Assembly (NCBI RefSeq): GCF_004359215.1
Contig: NC_090618.1
Coordinates: 2,973,827-3,031,635, forward strand
Origin: Bremia lactucae
Lineage: Eukaryota > Oomycota > Peronosporomycetes > Peronosporales > Peronosporaceae
Length of the DNA: 57,809 bases
Reading direction: 5' to 3'
Translations under genes and position numbers: made by a program
The notes under the pieces: generated by a model
What the model saw: the letters and a program-made list of their open reading frames with translations, nothing else
What the model was told of the DNA's origin: nothing
Databases searched by the model: none
Shown: positions 44,055-53,030 of the stretch, one piece after another
Position numbering within the stretch: the first letter of the stretch is position 1
Layout of the letters: the number at the start of each line of letters is the position of its first letter

Positions 44055-44661
44055 TTACGACGAAAAGGGCAGCGCCGTAATATTCATATCTCCAAAGCAC
44101 ACGGTGCACTCTTGCAGCAAGCTCTGCATTTACTCAAACAACAATTAGTGAATATTGTACCACGTGAAATAAAGAGACTTACCACGTTATGATTCACGCG
44201 TTCAGCAATGCTTGGGAAGTATTTCTCAATAGCTTCGACAGCCTTGTAATCCGTCTGCCCACGAGTTGGTGAGGCACAAGATACACTTTTAATTACATCG
44301 TCATCAGCTTACCAACGACATCGAGGGCCAGAATTCAATGACATCGCTATTTAGTCGACAAAAGTTTCCTCCCGTCTTGCCTACGATCACTTGTGTCTCC
44401 TTTTCCAATGCAAAATGCAGCACGGTCAGTCGATATTCCTGATAACCTCCATCCGGACACGCGACACTGCCACATTTCAAAGCCTTAGCATAACTTGTGT
44501 CTTACAATTCTGCAATCGTACCAGTCGTCAACCGCAACCTCTTCGCCCATAAGTCCCAACTGTACACGACTTGTTGCACAGATGAAGTATCCTTGGAACC
44601 ACTTGCCTTCATTTAAAAAACATAATGTCGCACGACCTCTGGAGCTGGAAAACGTCGTCAT
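44055..44661 (-). CDS. Small conserved-looking 4-exon gene, function unknown
   Basis: Exons 44661-44506, 44438-44313, 44254-44183, 44123-44055 (423 bp, 140 residues). All three introns (67, 58 and 59 bp) begin GTAAG and end CAG, and every exon is a multiple of three, so no junction splits a codon. The protein starts MTTFSSSRGRATLCFLNEGK; it contains WFQGYFICATSRVQ, VAVDDWYDC, FALEKETQVIVGKTGGNFC and VEAIEKYFPSIAERVNHNV. No signal peptide or membrane segment is visible, and I do not recognise a family. The clean splice pattern is the main support. It is convergent with the PP2C fusion (76 bp between stops) and head to head with the acetyltransferase gene. Confidence 0.7.
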
Positions 44662-44700
44662 TTGGTTTTGCGACTAAACCGGTACTCTACCGGTGTAAAG
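44662..44700. promoter_or_regulatory. 39-bp bidirectional promoter with doubled ACCGGT
   Basis: Only 39 bp separate the two divergent start codons (44661 minus, 44701 plus). Within it the palindrome ACCGGT occurs twice, at 44678-44683 and 44689-44694, starts 11 bp apart, about one helical turn. On the plus strand TCATTTGG at 44658-44665 resembles an oomycete initiator and overlaps the other gene's start codon. Confidence 0.45.
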
Positions 44701-45174
44701 ATGAAGTTGCGGTGCTTAAATGGTGACGCGGAACTTGTGCGAGCGGCGCAGAAGATTAACCTTGGGATTTTACCTGTGCAGCCCCCCGCCTCCTGTTACC
44801 GTCGAGCAGAGTCAGATATTCTTGGGCTTTCGTGGGTTGCAGTGGATGGGGAAGTTGTGATTGGCGCTGCGATTGCAGACTTGGAGATAGGACGGGATGG
44901 GCTTCGAACGGTGCAACTTCGAACTCTAGCAGTGTCTGCACAATTTCGGCGACAGGGAATTGGAAGACAATTGGTGCTTAAAGTAGTCGAACAAGGTAAG
45001 AAAATAACGACAGCCGAAGGCAAGGTCCAAGGTGTTCGATTGAATGTCCACGTTGGAAATAACGAAGCGATAGCTTTCTATAAGGCACTTGGTTTCGTTA
45101 AATTAGCCCAGATTGAAAATTACTATCGTCACTTGGAGCCGCGAACGGCACTTATGATGGAGTATTCACTATAA
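44701..45174 (+). CDS. GNAT N-terminal acetyltransferase, NAA50-like
   Basis: 157 residues, starting MKLRCLNGDAEL at 44701; an upstream in-frame ATG at 44662 overlaps the divergent gene and is not needed. NAA50 transfers acetyl from acetyl-CoA to protein N-termini, partly with the ribosome-bound NatA complex. Seen: ILPVQPPASCY matches the family's peptide-site FPVxY region; RRQGIG at residues 83-88 is the acetyl-CoA binding (Q/R)xxGx(G/A) motif; LNVHVGNNEAIAFYKALGF and NYYRHLEPRTALMM match the NAA50 C-terminal half. The catalytic histidine of the LHV strand is present (VHV). The tyrosine that pairs with it in the human enzyme appears to be Q72 here, so activity may differ. Size fits the family (about 160-170). 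Confidence 0.75.
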   Translation: MKLRCLNGDAELVRAAQKINLGILPVQPPASCYRRAESDILGLSWVAVDGEVVIGAAIADLEIGRDGLRTVQLRTLAVSAQFRRQGIGRQLVLKVVEQGKKITTAEGKVQGVRLNVHVGNNEAIAFYKALGFVKLAQIENYYRHLEPRTALMMEYSL

Positions 45175-45749
45175 ATTCAACAATGAAAAGTAAATTTTAA
45201 TCTTAACTGGTCCTACCGCTTCTTCTTTGTTTTTTTATTTAATAATTCACTCGCTTCGATAAGGCTGCACAAGTGATGCCGTTAGTTCTCGTTTAACTCG
45301 TGTAATATGAGATGCTCGCCATGCATGCAACGTTGTTTAGAAAGAATTTAGGCGACGTCGATTTAATGGGCTTCGTATCGAATCACGGTGCATCATCAAA
45401 ACCCCTGGGCTTCATAGTGCGCTATGCAACCTAGGCAAAGCATTCTCAGAGAAGATCGAAATTCTCACGTAGTGCCATTAAGAAAAACGACAAGTCTCAG
45501 TTGCGCAAATTTTGTTGTGAATGAGTGGAATTTTGCTGTCTCACATGATTAAAAGGCGCCAAAGATCCTATTAAAAAATAAGAAAAGGGTTTCTGCTAGA
45601 AAGTGCCTAAGCACTCGCGCAATCGAGTGAGTAACGTTTTTGAAATTGCTATTTGCAGTAGCGCTTGCAAAACAAATCCTCTCAAGGAAAATAGTACTCA
45701 AGTCATCTTTATAATTAAATTACTGTGTTGCACCGAATACCGTAAACCA
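45175..45749. other. Convergent 3' intergenic region
   Basis: 575 bp between convergent stops. One open plus-strand frame of 40 codons (45311-45433, starting MLAMHATLF) has no motif and is too short to support. Confidence 0.4.
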
Positions 45750-48700
45750 TTAATACTCGAGCTTCGATATGAGTAATGCCATTAGTAAGGCGTCGTCCTC
45801 CGATACAATAGACCCTTTAGCAGGGCTGTTTCGTCGCTTTCCGCGTCTTCGTGAAGTCGTCGATTTGGAATTTCGAGCTGCACCTCCAGCCTTTGATTTC
45901 GTACCGCTAGAACTCTTTACTGTAACTTCTTCTTCTGCTGAGGCAGAGGCTACCACATTTTCAAAAGCCGCGTACTGCTTGTCGACCGGATGTTTGGAAT
46001 CATTAATCACTGGCACGTCATCAGACGCAATATCCTGCTGATCTACGCTGTTTTGTTGATCAATTTTGCGCTTCTTGATATCAGTCTTTTCGCCGATGCC
46101 AGTTAAACCTTTACGTTTACTAGACTTTTGGCTTCCTGCGGACGCTGCTGAATACTGAACGTTGTCAATCGGTCCCTCAGCCATTTCCATAGCAAGCAAA
46201 ATGGCCTCCCCCATCGACTCATTCCGTCCTTGATTCATTTTACTTCGTCTCGTGCCACGTGCAGTACTCGCTTTTTTCTTGACCCCTTTTATCAACGCTC
46301 TATTGTTCGTTCTTTTGTTGCTGGAATCGTTTGCTAATCCTGTAAAGCTCGGCTCAATTTCTTCCACTACGTCTTCGTTGCCATCTTTCCGATACGTGCT
46401 TTGAGAATCTTCGAGAGCTAAAGCAAGATTTGACAATACCCTTCGATCCTCGGTAGTGGTGACGTTCTCTTGTTCTGTTTGTGAAGTCTCGTTTAGCACA
46501 CCTGCAGTAGCCGAAACGGGCTCTTTATCTTCATACGACTCGGTAGACATAGTGTCACTTTGACTATTGTGACCACCTCGCGGCACCGTAGCGGGATATT
46601 TATGCTTCGTAGTTGTAGCTTCAGCCTTACTTTTTGTGTTTTCAAGATGCACCGCTAATTCCTGAGCTTCATCTGTCATGGCACTCACTGCAGTCAATTT
46701 ATCAGCCATCATCTGCTCCTTGACAGCTTGACAAGCCTCTGCCTCACTTGCTTTGCCCTGACATTCAGATTGATGACCAGAGATTGTCATCTTCTCCTGC
46801 TGAGGTAAAGGTCCTACTTTCTTGCTAGTAATGCTGGAGCGTTCTGTTGTTTTTGTATCGTATGCTGCCGTCTGAATGACTTCGATTGGCTTATTAAGTA
46901 TCTGCTCGTCGCCTTGGTTAGTGCTGCTGTGTCGTTTGGCAACAATTTCAACCTCGGAGTCTGTATTACTAAATTGCTTTGGCTTCCTCTTACCTTTTGC
47001 GGCCACTGGAAGAGCCTTTTTGATCGTCAACGCCTTGGATGTTTGAGAATCCAACACGGCACTCTCGTTACTGCTGCTGGGTCGGGCACCGCAGGATACT
47101 GTCGTTATTGTACTAGGCAAAGCGGACGTAGTATCAGCATGGTTGTTGTTATTTGTCTTTGACTTGATATCAACTAAAGTTCCTGAATCTGCGGCATCAG
47201 AAGCTGCTGTGTGTGCGGCTTTAGTCGATTCAATAGACATTTGAATGGCCAATAGAATCGCATCTTCTTCCGACAAATCCAGTTGATACTTCTTCGCGAG
47301 CTGCGCTTCTTCAGCATTATCAATGCCACGAGCCAATTCCTCTTCATCTTCAGTGATTTTATCTGAATAAGTCACGCAATCGTCGTCCGACCTGTCCTCC
47401 ATTATAATGGATACATCCGACTCATCTTCTTCCTCGTCTATCATTCTAAAATTACGGTCATCTTCTTCGTCAAGGTCTCGATTCGCTTTCACAGCTTTAT
47501 TGTCCTGAATAAACGATTTCTTTCGCGCGTTAGCATGCCGTTTTTTAACCGTTAAAGTTTTATTTCCAAGAGCCGTTTTCTTGTACTTACTTAAAGCAGT
47601 TGGCATCTTTTTAGCTTTCACAAAACTTCCAAGCGTCTTGAGTTCTGGAATACCATTTCCTGTTGCTGCAGAAGCTTGAATTGATTTGCTAGCCTTCTTT
47701 TTTAAGGCGTGACGACCCGAGTGTGTTTCAAATATTTTTCTGTACCGGCCACCATTCCTAGTCGGCGGTGTAAAGAATGTAGAAATTAAGGTATCGAGCA
47801 TTTCCTGCATCTCACACAGAATGACAAGCCCCGCGTGGCCGCCAGCAGCCAAGAAACAAGGATAATCGCCAGGCGTGATGGAGGATAGACGCAGACGGTG
47901 AAGAGCAGCATCTCGCTCGCAAAACTTTCGCGGTTCTCGTCCATTTGAATCCGCCGATCCTGAGACGACGTGTTTATCGAATGACACTTGAAGAGTCTTG
48001 TAAGGCTTTTCAATACTGGGGTCCATTTCACCCGAAAGAAGGCACATTTCAACGCAATTTTGAGGTGCTCGGTATAATTTCTTGGCTGGCGCGACTCGAA
48101 TGCTTCCAGAGGAGCAAACTGTAACAAGCACTGGGACGGCACCACGCCGTGCAAACTGTAGATCCCAGACAGGAGAGTCAATCTGCGGGTGGAAGTGCAG
48201 CTTTTGATAGCTACCACACTATACAGATTCATTGAGTTAGCTCCCGTTGCATCCGTTTGATGTAGCTCGTTATCATGCACGATTTCGTACCAGGATATCA
48301 TACGTATAGATGGAACCTTGATCGCCAGAGATCTGAATCAACGTCTGATCCATCCACTGCAGTGCGAGTCCCCATGTCGAACGTATTCGATGTGAACGCA
48401 GGCAGATACGAGGCTCACGAACATCCCAAACTTTGAAGACTGAATCCTACCCCAACACACGGTACATAAGTATTAGATATTAATCGAAAAGCAGCAAAAG
48501 GAATTACATTTCCAGTTGTTGCAAAGAGATGCTCATCAAACGGCGACCAGGCAACAGCACGAATGGCTACCCACCCAGAACCCCAATCAAAGGCTTCTTG
48601 CTTTCCAACAGTATCGGCTGCACAGTCAAAAAGGCAAAAGTTCCATTCAATTGTAACAAGCCTAACGTGCAGTTTATGTATTCCTTACCATCATGAAAGC

Positions 48701-49936
48701 GCCGTTGTGGCTCAATGAAGCCTAATTCCGTTGGCGTGTTGCCTTCACTGGCACATTTATTAACTGCCATTTTAATATTCCACAATGCCACAGACCCTGT
48801 ACCCATAAAAGCACGCGTCAGACCTCGAATTCTTCTCAGGAACGAACGCAACAAGTAAACATACCATCGGATCCACCCGTTAAAATTAAATTCCAATAAT
48901 GGGGAGACCAGTGTACACAAAGTTGTATGATCTGCGGCAGCTTGGCAATGACAATTGGAATATTCCTTTCCACTAGCTCGAATTCCTCGTTCACAGGCTC
49001 GATCTGCAATCTTTTCTCAGGTATAACTGGAATTTCAAACACTTTCATGGTGCCATCGCCAAAACAGACAGCCAAGATTCCTAAAATATTTTCTCGACCC
49101 TTTGTTATCGGAAACTTATTTGCTAGGGGACACCACTGCATATCCCACCCAACGCCACTCTCATGATCAATTGCATAAACCAATCTTGGCTTGACTATCG
49201 CTGATTTACATAGTGTTGTGTCTACTTTTTTCGGCCATTGGACTGGTATCGCCCAGAGCTGGATCAAATTCCGAGCACTCTCTGGCGCGTCATAGTAGTG
49301 GTCTGGAGGCGTGGCTTTCACCACTTTTCCGTCCTCTACGTGGCATGGCGGGTGAGTGGCCAATGCCAGGTATCTCCACTCCAGCTTGGAGTCAGCCCCA
49401 GCAGTGCCATTAATGCTGTCCGCAAGATTGTTCTCCTTGCCCTCAAATGCCATTTTACTGCTTGCAGAAGACCCTTGAGGTCTCTTTTGGTTGCGCTTTA
49501 AAATTTCCGCGGCCAAAGCTGCCGCATTATTGAATGGCTTTGATGGTAGCCAGTCCATGGCCCAAACGGGCCCACCAACGTTCAAAGCCATTTGCTCGCC
49601 GCCATTAAGAGCTTCACAGACATATGGAGGAATAATCGTATCGTTTGACGTCTCATTTGTTGATTCCACATTACTGATTTCGTTTTGAAGGAGCGGAGAA
49701 GCTTCATTGGACTCCTCAACAGTCGAAAGATCGATGCTCGATTCGGCTTCCGGCTCCTCGTTTTTTATAATGCTCGAGTCTTGGTTCGCTTGAGATAAGA
49801 TTGGAAGGGCAGCCGATGGAACGATTCGATGTTCGGCATTCTGAAGCACTTGAAGGCGAATTGGCTGCAGATGAGCGCCGTAACTTACTAAATTGCGCCA
49901 CGCATTGAGCTCGACCATTCCAGCCATTCCACTCAC
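45750..49936 (-). CDS. TFIIIC-like WD40 protein with UIM-like motifs
   Basis: Five exons: 49936-48865, 48796-48689, 48617-48508, 48446-48291, 48200-45750; 1298 residues. The WD40 half resembles the TFIIIC subunit GTF3C2/Tfc6 type: GPVWAMDWLPSKPF, YLALATHPP, NLIQLWAIPV, VHWSPHYWNLILTGGSDG then SVALWNIK, AIRAVAWSPFDEHLFATTG, DSVFKVWDVREP, QIDSPVWDLQFARRG. TFIIIC recruits RNA polymerase III to tRNA and 5S genes. The C-terminal 650 residues are low complexity, acidic then K/R-rich, with three helices like ubiquitin-interacting motifs: EEDAILLAIQMSIES near 790, GEAILLAMEMAE near 1141 and EDDALLMALLISKLEY at the very end. The acceptor at 48202-48201 is chosen because the nearer AG at 48212-48211 gives a stop. 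The alternative reading is another WD40 nuclear protein. Confidence 0.65.
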
Positions 49937-50278
49937 TGTCGTTCAATTCGAAATTCATTAAGTGCGACACGAGTGGAAGTAATTTATGAAACCGGTGAAT
50001 TTAGGATTCCTTACCTAATTGATTCGAAATTTCTTTCCCAGCTGGTAGAAAACCAAGGGCTCAAAATTTCGTCTGTTAAAATAAATGTACCTTTAAACTG
50101 TACTCGCATCGGCAGATAATGAGGAGGTGTCGATGTACCGATTCATTTATAAAATTTTAGGGGTGGTGATACCGAAATGGGAGGGTGTAAATGAGCTTGT
50201 AAATATATCTAAAAATAATATACCAGTATAGTATATATTACAATACCGTAACTCACCGCTTCAATTTTATCGTGCGCA
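49937..50278. promoter_or_regulatory. Divergent intergenic region
   Basis: 342 bp between divergent starts (TFIIIC-like, minus; TPX2-like, plus). It is AT-rich toward the plus gene, with CTTCAATTTTAT about 10 bp before that start, similar to the CAATTTTT-type flanking element of oomycete promoters. Confidence 0.3.
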
Positions 50279-51053
50279 ATGGCGCGGTCTCGTAAGTCTT
50301 TGACGACGACCATCGACCCTCTGTTCGAATTTGATGCGCCACAGACGGTCGTGGACCTTAGTGTACCATTCGTGCCGTATCCTGTTGGTACACATGACCC
50401 TTGGTTTGACCAGGTGCATTCCCAACACAGCAAGTCCAGTGCGGAATTAGCGCGGGAGCTCGCGATAATGGTGCGCAAATTGAAGAAGAAGAAGCAGCAA
50501 TCTCAGCGGAATTTAATGCGGCGCGAACGCAACAGTAGTAGTAATAAGGAAAATCAACAACCAGCGGATGAGGCCCGGACCACGATTTCGTTGCCGGAGA
50601 AGAGAAACAATTTTACAAAGTTAAGGAGTATGCGGGCAACGCAGGAGCCGCTAAAACTTCATAAGACCAAAATCCAGGTCAAGAAGGTGTCTGATGCACC
50701 TACCAAGTCGAACAAAAGACCGCTGGCTGACTTAGGAAACAGGCTCGAATCAGGCAGAAAGCAAGCATCTTCGGAATCATGTGAAAAAACTCTGCACGAG
50801 CTGCTGAAGCAACATAATAGACGGTTCAAGACCAAGCATACGTACGAGCCACCGCAGCATTCCGTTCGAATAGTTAAACAAGTAAGTTGGATCATACTTA
50901 AGTTATTCTTTCATGTGCTAATTTTTTTGCGTTTTTTCTTAGTGGGAACGAGCAACAAAAAAGAGTTTTTATGCCTTGTCAGCAGACGAGCGCGTGCTAG
51001 CAAACAAAGAGATAGCGGTCTGGAAAAACCAACGCGAGGAGAAAACACTTTGA
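50279..51053 (+). CDS. Short TPX2-like spindle protein
   Basis: Two exons, 50279-50881 and 50943-51053; intron GTAAGT...TCTTAG; 237 residues. The N-terminus has LFEFDAPQTVVDL followed by HDPWFDQVHSQH, which resembles the start of TPX2 proteins (aromatic-x-aromatic-D-A-P, then D-x-W-F), the part that binds Aurora A in animals. The middle is basic and low complexity with KKKK, a KEN sequence (SNKENQQP) and many Ser/Thr, as expected for a microtubule binder or an anaphase-degraded protein. The C-terminus (VKQWERATKKSFYALSADER) is charged and helical. At 237 residues it is far shorter than vertebrate TPX2. Unspliced translation would give a false hydrophobic stretch from the intron. Confidence 0.5.
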
Positions 51054-52161
51054 GCTGAATAGATTGATATATTTTTTACTTTAAGTGCGGTGCGAGTGAA
51101 TACGTGGCTCTTCGTGTCTAGCATCCAGAGCATCGCACAAAACCAGAATAAATTCAGTAACGTGGGCTTCTAATTCTTAAATATCATGTTTCCAGCTTCT
51201 TTTGAATCTGCTCAAACGCTAAATTACTCGAGATATGTTTTCCTACATCCGACTGCGCTAGACACATTCAAAGCAAATGTTTAGAGGAATATAGCACACG
51301 CAAGACTGAATCATCTTGCACACGATGCCATCGGATATGAAGCGACAAAGATTGAGATCTTATTACACGAACACGAAAAATATCTCAACGGCTTTCCTCG
51401 TTACAAAATGACTCGTTTTGAAAGGAACTTGTTCGATTCATACAAGAACGTAACTCAGCTTTGAATTGCCAAAGCAACGAGACTTTCCACCATTATGCAA
51501 TCAATCACTCGTACAAAGTCTGGAATCGTTCCAGTTACTTCAGCCGCTCGACGATTGAGTCTGTGTCGCTGCTGCGGTACAGACACTGGCTGAATGCCAT
51601 ACTATAATACAGAGATATTCACGTCAGAGCATACGCGATGGATAGCAGCTGTAGGATGCGCAATTGCATCGTTACGGCCTCAAGGTAAAAAAACTTTGAA
51701 TAAATTGAAAAGAGCTTGGCATTATGATGCTCGACAATACTGAGCTTAGCACTGGCGGGATGAAAGCCAAGCCCGTCTCACGCAACTGATATGCACCAAA
51801 CTCGATTTCACATTCTACCATTGCGCACAAAGAAGGCAATTCGTCTTCACAGCTTGAATAACTGCAGTCTCAGCGACTGCTGTGTCAGAAGTCGCTACAT
51901 CCTGGTATACCAAGCAAAAGGTGGTTGGTTCCATTTACCATTAACACTTGTTATGATTCACAAAATATCGACGCAGTATTGTGACAAAATAACTCGAGGA
52001 GTGCCTTCCATCTTAATCGCTCAGTAACAATCTAAGCCGCGTTAAACAGAACTTGACGACGGTCGTTGGATTTCCAAACTAGTAATAAAGGAATAAAACA
52101 CAGCAATAAAAATATAATTGCACCAAAAAAGCACTTGAAATGCAGCTTCTTTACTGCTACT
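51054..52161 (+). pseudogene. Decayed coding-like region, several broken frames
   Basis: No intact gene in 1.1 kb. On the plus strand three pieces look protein-coding but lie in different frames with stops between: near 51309-51465 (GYEATKIEILLHEHEKYLNG, then FPRYKMTRFERNLFDSYKN), near 51476-51606 (FHHYAINHSYKVWNRSSYFS, then LLRYRHWLNAIL), and near 51600-51745 (TRWIAAVGCAIASLRPQG). Order and spacing are compatible with one old gene broken by shifts, or with unseen introns. No family recognised. Confidence 0.25.
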
Positions 52162-52674
52162 TTACTCGCCGGTGGAGGCAAGGCGCGTACGTTCATCGAG
52201 CTTGTCCCGGTTCAACCTTGCCACGAACGAATCTTTCTTCCACCTAGAAATGACTCGGGCTTCTTTCGCACGTTGAATAAAACGCTGCTGTGTTTGGTGC
52301 AAAGCCTCTACCGCCCAGTCAGCAGAGGCCGCCTCTGAGAAGATTTGGTCCCAGAGAGCCATTGCTACGCCCTGGAATTGCCGAGCGATATTGGCCACAG
52401 ATTCAACACGCTGATCGTCTTTATTAAATTCGATGGCGTTTGCAAACATGAGTAGTACATCAGCGCGGTATTCGGTGGGATCGCTGTACTCGCCGGCGTT
52501 CAGCTTGGCACCCATTGTGCTCAAGTCCATTGGCTGTGAAATGACGTCAAAGTACGTAGGCACGTTAAGTGCCACAGGATCTACAGGCTCTTGAAACGGC
52601 CAGGCTAACGCATGACGCGTCAGTTCTGTGTGCAAGCGCGCACACTTGGCATGAAGGTGTGGAGGCATTGGCAT
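52162..52674 (-). CDS. Single-bromodomain protein
   Basis: 170 residues, one exon, starting MPMPPHLHAKCARL. About residues 10-115 form a bromodomain, which reads acetyl-lysine on histones: WPFQEPVDPVALNVPTYFDV carries the WPF shelf, ISQPMDLSTMGAKLNAGEY follows, and FANAIEFNKDD carries the conserved asparagine that bonds acetyl-lysine. The 55-residue tail is helical and basic. No second domain is present, so it probably works as part of a complex. A TTGCAG just upstream of the start on the minus strand may end a 5' UTR intron. It lies 356 bp downstream of the kinase gene on the same strand. Confidence 0.85.
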   Translation of the reverse strand: MPMPPHLHAKCARLHTELTRHALAWPFQEPVDPVALNVPTYFDVISQPMDLSTMGAKLNAGEYSDPTEYRADVLLMFANAIEFNKDDQRVESVANIARQFQGVAMALWDQIFSEAASADWAVEALHQTQQRFIQRAKEARVISRWKKDSFVARLNRDKLDERTRLASTGE

Positions 52675-52712
52675 GATGATTTTACCTGCAATAATTGTTT
52701 CGGATGGTTTTA

Positions 52713-52736
52713 GTTAATATTTTTTTTTATATTAAC
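52713..52736. repeat. 8-bp perfect inverted repeat around a T8 loop
   Basis: gttaatat, then eight T, then atattaac. It lies upstream of the bromodomain gene and downstream of the kinase gene, so it may be an A/T-rich promoter element or just low-complexity sequence. Confidence 0.4.
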
Positions 52737-53030
52737 AGTGGAAAAATCCCGAGTTACTTGATCCTTCGTAAGTTAGGTTAGACCAGCATTATTTTTCTAG
52801 TGCTCTTCTGTTGTAAATCTCTGTCGCTTGCGAGAGAAACTCGTGCTTTTTAAAAATTCTAGAACTCAACTCCTAAATTTCTCAAACCAGAACCAAAATC
52901 GTAAGTCCTAAGTTCGGACAACATTTTCTATAGCTTTCGCAAACACATGACTTTCAATTTGTAACATACAAAACACCCGTCGAAGCAAGTCGGCCAATTC
53001 TCGAATGCTGCTTACCGATTATTTTGACGT

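Noticed and set aside
48211..48212. Nearer splice acceptor in the TFIIIC-like gene
   Set aside because: It puts the next exon in a frame with a stop after about ten codons; the AG at 48202-48201 keeps the WD40 frame open.
50882..50942. Hydrophobic segment at the end of the TPX2-like protein
   Set aside because: It is the translation of a pyrimidine-rich intron (GTAAGT to TCTTAG).
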